From contig CALAKU010000063.1 of NCBI GenBank assembly GCA_937922925.1, forward strand, positions 1-33,550: 33,550 nt of DNA. The letters run 5' to 3'. Source of the stretch: an uncultured Arenicella sp. (GTDB lineage Bacteria; Pseudomonadota; Gammaproteobacteria; Arenicellales; Arenicellaceae). Shown piece after piece: positions 6,541 through 15,841 of this stretch; position 1 is the first letter of the stretch; each line of letters starts with the position of its first letter. The notes under the pieces were generated by a model. It made no database searches, was not told the DNA's origin, and was given only the letters and a program-made list of their open reading frames with translations. The position numbers were made by a program, and so were the translations under genes.

Positions 6541-8547
6541 TTAGCCCAATAGGGCGCGCATGGCGGCGAGATGTGCCGCACCGACTTCTTGAGTGTACTC
6601 AGGATCTTTGGCCAATTTTTCTTCCCATACAATGTGTTGCGGGTCGAGCTCGTCTAAAAAACGGCTGGGCGTGCAATCAAGCTGCTCTCCATAACGCTTG
6701 CGTTGATTGGCATAACTGAGGGTAAGTTGACGTCGAGCGCGCGTGATACCAACATAAAAAAGACGCCGCTCTTCTTCGACCATGTCTTCTTCAATGCTAT
6801 TGCGGTGTGGCAAAATTTCTTCTTCCAAACCCACGATGCTCACATACGGGAACTCCAGGCCTTTGGATGCGTGGAGTGTCATCAATGAGACAACATTCGT
6901 GTCTTGCTCTTCTTCTTTATCCAACATGCCCATTAAGCTAATGGTATTGACCACATCTGCGAGCAAGCGGGCGTCGTCTTTCTCGGCGATGGATTTGACC
7001 CACGCCAGCAAGTCTTTGACGTTCTTCCAACGCGACTCAGCTTGCTCTGGGCTGGCACTTTGCTTGGCTATCCAGTCTTGATAGCCAATGTCATCCAACA
7101 TCGATTCAATTAGGGCCAATGGCGGCTCTGTTTGAGCGCGCTCGTGTAAATCAGCCAGCCAATAACTGAACTGTTTTAAGGCACCTTGGCGACTGGGGGA
7201 CAAATGATTATGTAGATCGGGGCTATCAATAGCGCCAGCCAGACTGCAATCGCTGCCGCGCGCGGTTTTGGCCAGCGCCTCTAGAGAACTCGCCCCCACG
7301 CCTCGACGAGGCGTGTTGATCGCGCGCACGAAGGCGTTGTCGTCAAGAGGGTTAGCGACCAAACGCAAATACGCCATGACGTCTTTCACTTCGCTGCGTT
7401 CAAAGAAAGACAAGCCACCGCTTAAAAAATAGGGAATTCGCATTTCGCGCAACTTTTGCTCTAATACACGCGACTGATGGTTGCCGCGATACAAGATCGC
7501 GTAATCTTGATAAGGAGACTGAGACTGAAAGCGATGCTGCATTAGTGCGGCCACCACTTTCTCGGCTTCTCGTTCTTCGTTTTCAGCAGCGATGACGGTG
7601 ATCTTGTCGCCCAAGCCAAGCTCGCTCCACAGGCTCTTGTCAAACGGGCGTGGATTGTTCTGAATAACGTGGTTCGCCAGCGCCAGAATCCGGCCCATCG
7701 AACGGTAGTTTTGTTCGAGCTTAACCACCTCCAAGGCAGGAAAATCAGATTGCAAGGTAACCAGATTTTCTGGCTGCGCCCCCCGCCACGCGTATATTGA
7801 CTGATCGTCGTCGCCCACGGCGGTTAAACCGGCCCCACCTGCATTTGCCAATAACGTTTTCACCAGAGCGTATTGAGCTGCATTGGTGTCTTGATATTCA
7901 TCCACCAATAAATACTGAACGCGCTGCTGCCACTTACTGCGAATCGTATCGAATTTGCGCAAAATCTCGTTAGGCAAGTACAAGAGGTCGTCCAAGTCGA
8001 CGGCGTTACAGGCCTGTAAATACCGCTGATAATCTCGATAAACTCGCGCGGCCGCCGCTGATGCTGTTTCCGTGCCGCCCAAGTGCTCGGCCTGGTTTGG
8101 GCTAATTAGCGCGTTCTTCCAATTGGATATCTGATTTCGAACTCGCTCGACCAGCTGGTTGTCTTCCAAGTCGGCTTTTAGCAACTCTCGCACAACGTAT
8201 ACCGAATCAGCGGGGTCGAAAATGCTGAAACCAGATTTCAAGCCTGCAGCGTTGGCCTCTTCGCGAAGAAAGGCCATGCCTAAACTATGAAATGTCGAGA
8301 TGGTTAACCCTTGAGTTCGGCTTGAATCCAGCAGCTCCGTAACGCGCTGCTTCATTTCGCGCGCGGCTTTATTGGTAAAGGTCACGGCGTAGATTTGGCG
8401 CGGATCGATGTTATTACGCGTCAACAACCATGCGATCTTATAAGTAATAACACGCGTTTTTCCGCTGCCTGCACCGGCCAGCACCAACATAGGCCGATCA
8501 CAGTGCTGCACCGCTGAACGTTGCTGAGAATTGAGTTGGTCAAACAA
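6541..8547 (-). CDS. rep: ATP-dependent 3'-5' DNA helicase Rep (UvrD/Rep superfamily 1A)
   Basis: This 668-residue helicase helps replication forks pass protein roadblocks. Motifs appear in order: the Q-motif region LNSQQRSAV, Walker A AGAGSGKT (24-31), Ia TFTNKAAREM, Walker B DEYQDTN, III GDDDQSIYAWRGA, IV EQNYRS, V TLHASKGLEFPYV, and VI VGITRARR. Length fits Rep (about 670 aa) rather than UvrD (about 720 aa), and the N-terminus begins close to the Q-motif as in Rep. The start is TTG at 8547, with GGAG six bases upstream; the next in-frame ATG would remove the ATPase core. The gene is divergent from yghU. Confidence 0.95.
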   Translation of the reverse strand: MFDQLNSQQRSAVQHCDRPMLVLAGAGSGKTRVITYKIAWLLTRNNIDPRQIYAVTFTNKAAREMKQRVTELLDSSRTQGLTISTFHSLGMAFLREEANAAGLKSGFSIFDPADSVYVVRELLKADLEDNQLVERVRNQISNWKNALISPNQAEHLGGTETASAAAARVYRDYQRYLQACNAVDLDDLLYLPNEILRKFDTIRSKWQQRVQYLLVDEYQDTNAAQYALVKTLLANAGGAGLTAVGDDDQSIYAWRGAQPENLVTLQSDFPALEVVKLEQNYRSMGRILALANHVIQNNPRPFDKSLWSELGLGDKITVIAAENEEREAEKVVAALMQHRFQSQSPYQDYAILYRGNHQSRVLEQKLREMRIPYFLSGGLSFFERSEVKDVMAYLRLVANPLDDNAFVRAINTPRRGVGASSLEALAKTARGSDCSLAGAIDSPDLHNHLSPSRQGALKQFSYWLADLHERAQTEPPLALIESMLDDIGYQDWIAKQSASPEQAESRWKNVKDLLAWVKSIAEKDDARLLADVVNTISLMGMLDKEEEQDTNVVSLMTLHASKGLEFPYVSIVGLEEEILPHRNSIEEDMVEEERRLFYVGITRARRQLTLSYANQRKRYGEQLDCTPSRFLDELDPQHIVWEEKLAKDPEYTQEVGAAHLAAMRALLG

Positions 8548-8869
8548 GAGTACTCCGCAAACGCGACAGCGATTTAAAACCCGAAGCGTGAATTCTAGAA
8601 GTGTGCTTCAAGAGATTCAATCGAAATCAACGCTCATGACCGATATAAAAACGCAAGTAACACATCCAAGGCATACGTCCACAAACTTGGGTAAAAATAC
8701 GGACACGAAACACAAAGTAAGCATCACTTGACTTGACGATGGCTGTGATAACGTAAAACAATCAGGCAGGCCGAGCTCGCTTTGCAATTCAAAGCAAGCT
8801 TCGATGCAACGTTTTAGCCGATGACACGGTCTATGACCTTTATATCTTACTCTTAAAAACAGGTACCCC
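8548..8869. other. 322-bp divergent intergenic region between rep and yghU
   Basis: Both flanking genes are transcribed outward, so at least two promoters should lie here. I see TATATC (about 8840) and TTGACT/TTGACG hexamers near 8727-8737 on the plus strand, but none with a convincing partner at 17 bp. A short inverted repeat GCTTTG-CAATT-CAAAGC lies at 8779-8795. No gene or RNA is evident. Confidence 0.4.
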
Positions 8870-9760
8870 ATGAGCTCAGAGAACGAATACGAACCCCCTA
8901 AAATATGGCAGTGGAACTCAGAGAGCGGTGGTCGTTTCGCCAAAATCAACCGGCCTATCTCGGGCGCCACACACGAGAAAGAATTGCCGGTCGGTGAACA
9001 CGCCTTTCAACTTTATTCTTTGGCCACACCGAATGGAGTCAAAATCACGGTCATGTTTGAAGAGCTATTGGCTCTGGGAATTAGCGAAGCCGAATACGAC
9101 GCCTGGTTTATCAATATCGGAGAAGGCGACCAATTTGGTAGCGGTTTCGTTGAACTCAACCCAAATTCTAAAATCCCTGCCTTGCTTGATCGAAGCGGCG
9201 AAACGCCTTTGCGAGTCTTTGAATCCGGTTCAATTCTTTTGCACTTGGCTGAAAAGTTCGGCCATTTTTTACCAAGCGACCCCGTCAAACGCACAGAAAC
9301 ACTCAACTGGCTCTTTTGGCAAATGGGTTCAGCGCCGTATTTGGGCGGCGGCTTTGGCCACTTCTATAGTTATGCGCCGGTCAAAATCGAATATTGTATT
9401 GACCGATTTACCATGGAAACCAAGCGGCAACTGGATGTGTTAGACAAACAACTGGCCAATAATGAATACATCGCCGGAGAGGATTACTCCATCGCCGACA
9501 TGGCGATTTGGCCATGGTATGGCGGGGTAATGGCCAATCGAGTTTATGAGGCGGCCGAATTCTTACAAGCTCATGAGTATACAAATCTAATGCGTTGGAC
9601 CGAGCAAATTGGCGCCCGCGCGGCAGTACAACGAGGCGCGATGGTGAATCGCGCATGGGGGCCGTTGGAAAATCAATTACGCGAGCGCCATGATGCCAGC
9701 GACTTTGAACTCCGAACTCAAGACAAACTGGAGCCAGATGCCGAAGATACTGGCATCTAA
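8870..9760 (+). CDS. yghU: YghU-type glutathione S-transferase / disulfide-bond oxidoreductase
   Basis: This 296-residue protein matches the Nu-class GST YghU nearly end to end. It shares the distinctive N-terminal extension (YEPPKIWQWN, FAKINRPISGATHEKELPVG), LYSLATPNGVKITVM in the thioredoxin-like domain, NPNSKIPAL before the cis-Pro turn, ESGSILLHLAEKFG for glutathione binding, and GGGFGHFYSYAPVKIEY, FTMETKRQLDVLDKQL and ERHDASDFE in the helical domain. Family members bind two glutathiones and act on disulfides and organic hydroperoxides; the protein is cytosolic. AGGT precedes the ATG. The stop is two bases from that of the convergent mscS. Confidence 0.94.
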   Translation: MSSENEYEPPKIWQWNSESGGRFAKINRPISGATHEKELPVGEHAFQLYSLATPNGVKITVMFEELLALGISEAEYDAWFINIGEGDQFGSGFVELNPNSKIPALLDRSGETPLRVFESGSILLHLAEKFGHFLPSDPVKRTETLNWLFWQMGSAPYLGGGFGHFYSYAPVKIEYCIDRFTMETKRQLDVLDKQLANNEYIAGEDYSIADMAIWPWYGGVMANRVYEAAEFLQAHEYTNLMRWTEQIGARAAVQRGAMVNRAWGPLENQLRERHDASDFELRTQDKLEPDAEDTGI

Positions 9761-9762
9761 AA

Positions 9763-10581
9763 CTAAATGGTTCGAACCGTGCGCTGAGGATAGGGAATCG
9801 TTATGTTCTCAGCGTCGAAAGCCGTTTTGATTGCCTCGTTTAAATCGAAGAACACAGCCCAATAATCGTCCGTGGTCGTCCACGGGCGAACCACAAGATT
9901 CACACTGCTTTCCGCTAATGCCATCACCGCAACGACTGGCTCAGGGTCGTCTAATATACGATCGTCGGCGTCCAAAATCGATTGAATTACAGCCTTCGCT
10001 TTGTGGATGTCGTCTTCGTAACCAATGTTGAAGACGCAATCGACACGCCTGCGGCCAGTAGACGAATGATTCACAATATTGCTGTCTAAGATTCGCGCAT
10101 TCGGGATGATCACACACTTATTATCGCCAGTGCGTAACTCGGTGGTGAACACTTTAATGCTGCGTACCTTGCCCGATTCACCGGCTGCGTCTATCCATTC
10201 GCCAACACGAAATGGCCGCAATAAAATAATCAACACACCGGCGGCGAAATTCGATAACGAGCCTTGCAGCGCCAGACCAATTGCAAGCCCTGCAGCGCCC
10301 ATAATGGCGACTAAGGATGCGGTCTGAATGCCCAGTTGAGCCAGCACCGCAACGATCACCATTGCGAACAAGCCCCAGTAGATCAAACTATGAAGAAAGC
10401 CAACGAGCTCTTCGTCAACGCCTCTTGCTTCGAGCGTTTTATCCACCAGCGCTGTGATCCAAAGAGCCAGCCGCTTGCCAATAAAAAAGATGAGCAAAGC
10501 GACAACGATTTTAAAAAAGTAAGCTGAGCCGTGACTAACAAATAGGGCCAGGTAAGTCTGATACTCTTGGATCAATGACAT
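9763..10581 (-). CDS. mscS: Small-conductance mechanosensitive channel MscS
   Basis: This 272-residue protein has the minimal MscS layout. TM1 is about 21-43, TM2 about 62-83, and the Gly/Ala-rich pore helix TM3 about 88-120 (MGAAGLAIGLALQGSLSNFA) runs into LLRPFRVGEWI. The beta domain (GKVRSIKVFTTELRTGDN, then VIIPNARI, the MscS signature) and the C-terminal alpha-beta domain follow. It opens on hypo-osmotic shock to release solutes from the cytoplasm. Length is that of E. coli MscS without extensions. It is convergent with yghU with almost no spacer, so the 3' ends of the mRNAs must overlap. Confidence 0.96.
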   Translation of the reverse strand: MSLIQEYQTYLALFVSHGSAYFFKIVVALLIFFIGKRLALWITALVDKTLEARGVDEELVGFLHSLIYWGLFAMVIVAVLAQLGIQTASLVAIMGAAGLAIGLALQGSLSNFAAGVLIILLRPFRVGEWIDAAGESGKVRSIKVFTTELRTGDNKCVIIPNARILDSNIVNHSSTGRRRVDCVFNIGYEDDIHKAKAVIQSILDADDRILDDPEPVVAVMALAESSVNLVVRPWTTTDDYWAVFFDLNEAIKTAFDAENITIPYPQRTVRTI

Positions 10582-10949
10582 AGCGATGTTGGTTCCAAAA
10601 TATTAGGTGCTGAATTATAAATCAGCGCACGAGCGTTGCCTTGATTACTTGCAGAACAACTCTGCTAATTCTTATTTGCCGGTAAAATGTGCCAGATAAA
10701 GGATTAACGGCGTAAAGATGTTAAATATGTGACACAAAGCCACACTCATTCGGGATTCTCTAGCGTATACTCCCGAGTCAGCAAAGTGAATATCAAAAAA
10801 GCCCACTTTGTTTATAAGGCTGGTTGAATCGAAAGCGATCACAAAAGTTCGTCAGAGCTTTTGGAACACCAGCCCAAACTAACAATAATAATATTCGACT
10901 CAATATTCTGTAGCACCGCGTTTTCTCGCCGCTACCTATAAAAATAATA
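10582..10949. other. 368-bp divergent intergenic region between mscS and a membrane protein gene
   Basis: The region should hold both promoters. Two hairpins are visible: TCGGGA...TCCCGA around 10750-10775, and CAAAGTG (10782-10788) pairing with CACTTTG (10804-10810) across a 15-nt A-rich loop. No Shine-Dalgarno sequence precedes the ATG at 10950; the bases there are an AT-rich AAAATAATA run. No gene is evident. Confidence 0.4.
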
Positions 10950-13055
10950 ATGAAAACATTCCCAAGTGGTTGGGTATGGTTACTGGTTGCTGCTTGCGTA
11001 GTCGCTGCGGTTAGCTGGTACTCGCCGCCCACGTCTTATTTGTACATCACATTACAAAACGATGTGAGTGTCCCACAACGTGTCGACCTGTTTTACTACA
11101 GAGAAGGCCAGCTCGCCGAAGCACCCTCGCATGCGGAACGGGTTAGCTCGAATCGGCCGACCAAATATGTATTCACCGCCCCCGGTTATTTTGAGCCTTT
11201 CGGTGCCATAGCTAATTTTGGCAATCGCGCGGGCACATGGAATATCCACGAAATTGGTTATATCTCACGATTCTGGCTTTTCTCATTAGATACTCATGCG
11301 GTGTCGTCTCAAGCAATGACCTCAAAGATTTCGAGCATGAGCCCTGATGTTCAGCTCGACCCAAGCAATCGATTGAGCGTCACTTCAAGAAAAGCGCCCC
11401 CAAGACTGAACATTAGCCTTCAAAAACACACGTTCAACGCGACCAAGTCTTGGATTGCAACCAAAATAGCGGCGGCAATACTGATATTTCTAAGCTTATT
11501 TTTTCTCTATCGGCTGATCTTTAAACCCTACACGCGTCGTTACATCGCCAACCTATTTCTGACTCGTCAGCAAGACTATCACCAGTTTCTAAAAAGGCGC
11601 GCTCAACGAATCGAGTCACTTCCATTGACCTTAGTCATCGGATCACTGACGCTGATTTTAGTTTTGGCGATTAGGATTTTACCTTACTGGAAAGCGCCTG
11701 GCCTATTTATAGAAGACACAATGGAGTTCGCCGATGCGAATAGCGGTAACTCATCACTTTGGAGTAGCGACACCTATTTCTATTATCGAGGTTACTTCGT
11801 TCTTCTTAGCGAGTGGTTAGTGGCCTTGGCCTCACGTTTTTTGCCGTCGGCACAGCCGACGCTATACCTTCTGTTTAGCTCGACCATGGCTACCATCGCC
11901 ATTATCGCTACCGTGAATTCCGGTTTAATTCGCTCGCACATGTTGATACTTGGTGCTCCGGCGTTGCTTTTCCTCGCGACGTTTACAGACCCAATATTCT
12001 TTGTTTCAATCACCGGCGTTTTATTCTCATCTACCATGTTGTTGCTGGCTGTGTTATTGCGGCCTGCACCCAAAACGGCTTTGGGCATGGCATTGATGCT
12101 GGCACTTGTTTCCGTGCTTGCCTGGTCTGGCCCCTATGGCCCGCAACTCATCCCTTTGGCCTTTGTTCTAATCTTAGTTAACAGCGATCGACGTAAAACA
12201 CTGATACTGTGTTGGGCCATTGTTATGCTGCTTTGCTATCTGGCGAACACGTCAGAAGGAATGACGCAACTTTCAAACATTGGCGAACCACACCTTATTG
12301 CCGCGTTTTTCTCAACGCTAGCTGGGCAAGTTTTCTTTTTTGGTCTCTTCGAATCTTTAAGCCCTATTTACGGTCTATTAATAATGGGCGTTGTTCTATT
12401 AATACTAGTCAATGCACGTGAAAATCGACTGTTTATCAAACTCGCACTGCCCTTATTGATTTGCTGTTTTACGTCGATGCTAACCTTTTATATCAGCACC
12501 AAAGCAGCGTTGTACCAAAATCAACCGCTCTCGTTTCACACCGTGATGTCACATTTTTGTTGGGCTTTGTTTTTGCTGCTCTGCCTTGACCAACTAATTA
12601 TAAGGTTCAGGAAAATGAGGCCCGCTATTGCACTAGGGCTGATTTCTCTTTTTAGCCTAACCGGCTCTGCGGTGGCGACAGAATATTGGGATGGCTTTGA
12701 TCCCAAGAATCGCTATCAGCCAGATCCGATGCTAATCGAGTTTCTTGCGGCGGTAGATTACGCCAAAAACATTAACTTGGCCGAAAAAGAATTTATCCAA
12801 CTTTGGTACGACCGCAGCATTCACTATTACGATCCAAGCGTGCACTTTGGCTCCAAAAAATCAGACGCTACCGCGTATCCGATAGAAGATTTGCCGCCTT
12901 TTGTAGCGAAATTTTTGGAAACCGACTTCCAAGCAAGGCCAAAAAATGTTTTGGCAAACTACCGACCTAAATCAAACGAGTATTACTTTGCGAGCCTAGA
13001 ATTCCCAAGGTTTGAAGGTTTGCTAAAACCTCGCACAACAAACAATGCCCAATAA
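10950..13055 (+). CDS. Large multi-spanning membrane protein, possible GT-C-type glycosyltransferase
   Basis: I do not recognise the exact family. The 701-residue protein starts with one transmembrane segment (about 8-25), followed by about 140 residues that look like a periplasmic beta-rich domain, a second segment (about 168-190), and a basic cytoplasmic stretch. About ten further hydrophobic helices fill residues 223-590. The last 110 residues are soluble. After the third helix comes an acidic pair in GLFIEDTMEFAD (Glu255-Asp256). An acidic motif in the first large periplasmic loop is typical of GT-C enzymes, which use polyprenyl-linked sugars. On topology I favour a GT-C-like or polymer-modifying enzyme of the cell envelope, but a transporter-like role is not excluded. 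It stands alone, followed by the agarase gene 416 bp away. Confidence 0.5.
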   Translation: MKTFPSGWVWLLVAACVVAAVSWYSPPTSYLYITLQNDVSVPQRVDLFYYREGQLAEAPSHAERVSSNRPTKYVFTAPGYFEPFGAIANFGNRAGTWNIHEIGYISRFWLFSLDTHAVSSQAMTSKISSMSPDVQLDPSNRLSVTSRKAPPRLNISLQKHTFNATKSWIATKIAAAILIFLSLFFLYRLIFKPYTRRYIANLFLTRQQDYHQFLKRRAQRIESLPLTLVIGSLTLILVLAIRILPYWKAPGLFIEDTMEFADANSGNSSLWSSDTYFYYRGYFVLLSEWLVALASRFLPSAQPTLYLLFSSTMATIAIIATVNSGLIRSHMLILGAPALLFLATFTDPIFFVSITGVLFSSTMLLLAVLLRPAPKTALGMALMLALVSVLAWSGPYGPQLIPLAFVLILVNSDRRKTLILCWAIVMLLCYLANTSEGMTQLSNIGEPHLIAAFFSTLAGQVFFFGLFESLSPIYGLLIMGVVLLILVNARENRLFIKLALPLLICCFTSMLTFYISTKAALYQNQPLSFHTVMSHFCWALFLLLCLDQLIIRFRKMRPAIALGLISLFSLTGSAVATEYWDGFDPKNRYQPDPMLIEFLAAVDYAKNINLAEKEFIQLWYDRSIHYYDPSVHFGSKKSDATAYPIEDLPPFVAKFLETDFQARPKNVLANYRPKSNEYYFASLEFPRFEGLLKPRTTNNAQ

Positions 13056-13221
13056 AGAAGGCATAATAATAGCTGTCTGGCTTAGGACTTATAAGGCTTA
13101 GAGGGCGCTCAGAGCTTAAGCCCTGCGTCGCAACCACACAAATTGCGACCGCTGATGTCGCTGCGAATTTGGTAACTATGGTTGGCCATCCTTACCATCA
13201 GCATCACTAGACCCCGTCTTT

Positions 13222-13269
13222 TCAATCTCAGCTCTAGTCAATCTCAGTTCTAGTCAATCTCAGTTCTAG
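13222..13269 (+). repeat. Three 16-bp tandem direct repeats upstream of the agarase gene
   Basis: The unit TCAATCTCAGTTCTAG occurs three times head to tail; the first copy differs at one base (GCTCTAG for GTTCTAG). It ends about 200 bp before the agarase ATG. It could be a binding-site array or simple slippage expansion. The CTAG core is a rare tetranucleotide in many bacteria. Confidence 0.9.
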
Positions 13270-13344
13270 AGCTCATCGCAGTTTCAGATACTCGCTCAGC
13301 ATAACTATTCAGACCCAGCATCTGCGTACTCAATTCAAATATAG

Positions 13345-13366
13345 TATACTTTTAATTGTTAACAAT
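13345..13366 (+). promoter_or_regulatory. Candidate promoter -10 and operator of the agarase gene
   Basis: TATACT (13345-13350) resembles a -10 element and is followed directly by the perfect 12-bp palindrome ATTGTTAACAAT (13355-13366), flanked by TTT and AAA with one mismatch on each side. A repressor bound here would block a promoter at this -10. The site lies 105 bp upstream of the ATG. The -35 region is poor, so an activator may be needed. The cognate regulator is not in the window. Confidence 0.4.
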
Positions 13367-13471
13367 AAAAGCTAGCCCTCACAGGTTGATTGGAACGAAC
13401 AGCTAGCGCCATAAACCGACGTTGCATCTCTCACGAATCAAGGTTCCAGTTAAACAAACAATGAAAGCAAT

Positions 13472-15841
13472 ATGCGAACACTAAAGTCTGTATTTACCTC
13501 TTTACCTTTACTCCTTGTTATCTCATTAAGTCATAACTCAACCTTGCTAGCGTTTGAAAACGATGAGGTACTAATTGATTTTGAAAATCAGAACGACATA
13601 AAAGTAGTTGAAGTTGGTTCGGCTAAGGCAAACCTCTTAACAAACGCAACCACCTTCGGTGACAAACAAAGTCTAAAAATTGATTTTTCGCAACAAAGCC
13701 GGTTCTCAGGGGTAAGGCTCATTCCAGAAACTCCTTGGGATTGGTCAGGCCACGAGGAATTTAATCTCGCTTTTGATGTTCGCAATCAAAGCGAACACTC
13801 GATACAACTTTATCTCTCTCTGATTGATGAGCGAGGCCAAGCTTTTGACAACACTGTTCTCGGTCATCGAGCAGTGACGGCAAATCGCTCGGTGGTGATC
13901 CCAGCGCGAGCCGAACGCACGGTTTATACAATTCTTGCTGGTCAGTTTATTGAAACTGATGCAGGCATCCGAGAGAAACCGGCTCCTTGGCCAAACAAAG
14001 CCAATGAATCCATGATGGTGTGGCGCTATGGTACTAGCGATATCAACCTAGCAAAGCTCTCTGAAATAGGCCTGTTTGTGCGAGGCACGCTCGATATGAA
14101 GTCTGTCCAAATAGACAACGTCAGGCTGCGACCCAATCCATCTTATGCTGACGACTACTTGCTCAACATCGTCGACGAATTTGGCCAGAACGCGAAACGC
14201 GACTACCCCAATAAAGTCGCATCCACCAAGGAGCTAAAACAAGCGGCCACTAAAGAACTAGAAGCCCTTGAGAAATCCAAACCAATGCCTGACCGCTCAC
14301 GCTTTGGTGGCTGGAAAAACGGCCCCAAACTCAAAGCCACTGGCTATTTTCGTACGCAAAAAATCGACGATCAATGGTGGATGGTCGATCCAGATGGCTT
14401 TTTGTTTTTCTCGCACGGCGTTGCAAACGTACGCATGGCAAATTTGACGACCACCACCGGTATCGACTTCAAAGATGACTCAGTGCGCCAGGTCGACCCC
14501 AACGAAATTACGCCTGAAGATTCGATTGGCATTGTTGCTGTCTCTGATAAGACCCGAGCATCTAGGTATATTCGCTCACAAAACCGGCACAACATGTTTA
14601 GTTGGCTACCCGCATACGACGATGAGTTGGCCGAGCATTACAGCTATCGCAGAAAGGTACATCGTGGCCCAGTTGATTCAGGCGAGACATTCAGCTTTTA
14701 TCGGGCGAACCTCGAACGACGATACGGGCAAACTGAGCCCGAATCCTATGTGCGAAAATGGGAGGAAGTCACTCTTAAACGATTTTTAGACTGGGGTTTT
14801 ACCTCAATGGGTAATTGGGTTGATCCAGCGTTTTATCCGAACACTCAAGTACCCTATTTTGCGAATGGATGGATTATCGGAGACTTTAAAACACTGGTAT
14901 CAGAACATGATGTGTGGGCACCAATGCCAGATCCATACGACCCAGATTTTGTAGCGCGCGCGAAAATTACCATTGATGCCATCGCCAAAGAAATCCAAGG
15001 CTCACCTTGGTGCGTTGGTATTTTTGTCGATAACGAAAAGAGCTGGGGCTATCGACAAGGCACTGTTCAACAGCGCTATGGTGTCATTCTGAATGCGCTG
15101 TCTAAAGATCAAACCGCTAGCCCAGCAAAAGCGGCTTTCGTTCAGTATTTAAAAAACAAATACCACTCTATCAAACTACTCAACACGGCGTGGCAATCCG
15201 ATTTTAAATCGTGGGAAGCGTTGGGCAAAGCGGTTGATCAAGAGTATCAAGGCACTGAATACGTCGTTGATTTATCAAACATGCTTGAACAGCTATCAGA
15301 ACAATACTTTAAAGTAGTTCACAACGCCGTAGCTCGAGCGCTACCAAATCATCTATACATGGGCGCTCGCATGGCCAACTTTGGCATGCCTGACGAGACC
15401 ATCAAAGCCTCGGTAAAGTACTCAGACGTGCTGAGTTTTAACATCTATGAGGAAGGTGTCCAGCCTCACGATTGGGCCTTTCTAAAAGACATCGATCTAC
15501 CGTCGGTGATCGGCGAATTCCACATTGGTGCATTTGAGGGCGCTGGCGTGTTTCATCCCGGTCTAGTGCAAGCTCACGATCAAGCAGACAGAGCGCAAAT
15601 GTACTATGACTATATGCAAAGCGTTGCTGCGCACAAAAACATGGTTGGCGCACACTGGTTTCAGTATATTGATTCACCGATCACTGGGCGTGCATTCGAT
15701 GGCGAACCTTACAACGTGGGCTTTGTCAGCAATACCGACATTCCCTATCCAGAGATGGTCGCGGCAGCTAAACGTTTTAATCGCAAACTGTATCCTAGCC
15801 GGTTTGCACAACGCGACTCCAATAGCGACAAGCAAAACTAA
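13472..15841 (+). CDS. Secreted GH50-family beta-agarase
   Basis: This 789-residue protein has a Sec signal peptide (MRTLKSVFTSLPLLLVISLS...LLAFE) and an N-terminal beta-sandwich, carbohydrate-binding-like region (about 30-220). The catalytic TIM barrel starts near KATGYFRTQKIDDQWWMVDP, a segment typical of GH50. The acid/base is Glu522 in GIFVDNEKSWG and the nucleophile is Glu682 in IGEFHIGA, 160 residues apart as in characterised GH50 enzymes (Aga50D type). GH50 enzymes hydrolyse beta-1,4 bonds of agarose, mostly exo to neoagarobiose or neoagarotetraose. Absence of a lipobox suggests periplasmic or secreted location. No other agarase, porphyranase or TonB receptor gene is nearby, so it is an isolated agarase rather than part of a compact polysaccharide locus here. 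Endo or exo action cannot be decided from sequence alone. Confidence 0.92.
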   Translation: MRTLKSVFTSLPLLLVISLSHNSTLLAFENDEVLIDFENQNDIKVVEVGSAKANLLTNATTFGDKQSLKIDFSQQSRFSGVRLIPETPWDWSGHEEFNLAFDVRNQSEHSIQLYLSLIDERGQAFDNTVLGHRAVTANRSVVIPARAERTVYTILAGQFIETDAGIREKPAPWPNKANESMMVWRYGTSDINLAKLSEIGLFVRGTLDMKSVQIDNVRLRPNPSYADDYLLNIVDEFGQNAKRDYPNKVASTKELKQAATKELEALEKSKPMPDRSRFGGWKNGPKLKATGYFRTQKIDDQWWMVDPDGFLFFSHGVANVRMANLTTTTGIDFKDDSVRQVDPNEITPEDSIGIVAVSDKTRASRYIRSQNRHNMFSWLPAYDDELAEHYSYRRKVHRGPVDSGETFSFYRANLERRYGQTEPESYVRKWEEVTLKRFLDWGFTSMGNWVDPAFYPNTQVPYFANGWIIGDFKTLVSEHDVWAPMPDPYDPDFVARAKITIDAIAKEIQGSPWCVGIFVDNEKSWGYRQGTVQQRYGVILNALSKDQTASPAKAAFVQYLKNKYHSIKLLNTAWQSDFKSWEALGKAVDQEYQGTEYVVDLSNMLEQLSEQYFKVVHNAVARALPNHLYMGARMANFGMPDETIKASVKYSDVLSFNIYEEGVQPHDWAFLKDIDLPSVIGEFHIGAFEGAGVFHPGLVQAHDQADRAQMYYDYMQSVAAHKNMVGAHWFQYIDSPITGRAFDGEPYNVGFVSNTDIPYPEMVAAAKRFNRKLYPSRFAQRDSNSDKQN

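Larger units (their letters stand above)
13056..13471 (+). other. 416-bp upstream region of the agarase gene
   Basis: It contains a possible 3' hairpin of the preceding gene (GGCTTA 13095-13100 with TAAGCC 13117-13122, no U-tract), three 16-bp tandem repeats (13222-13269) and a palindrome with a TATACT hexamer next to it (13345-13366), each described separately. The stretch is non-coding on both strands as far as I can see. Confidence 0.5.

Noticed and set aside
6282..6719. 145-codon plus-strand frame across the petA/rep gap
   Set aside because: Overlaps the rep 3' end antisense, has no ribosome site and no recognisable domain.
8617..8970. 117-codon minus-strand frame overlapping the yghU 5' end
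   Set aside because: Antisense to a clearly conserved gene, with Cys-rich atypical composition and no domain.
13472..15841. GH86 or GH42-type assignment for the secreted glycosidase
   Set aside because: The DNEKSWG and GEFHIG catalytic segments with 160-residue spacing fit GH50.
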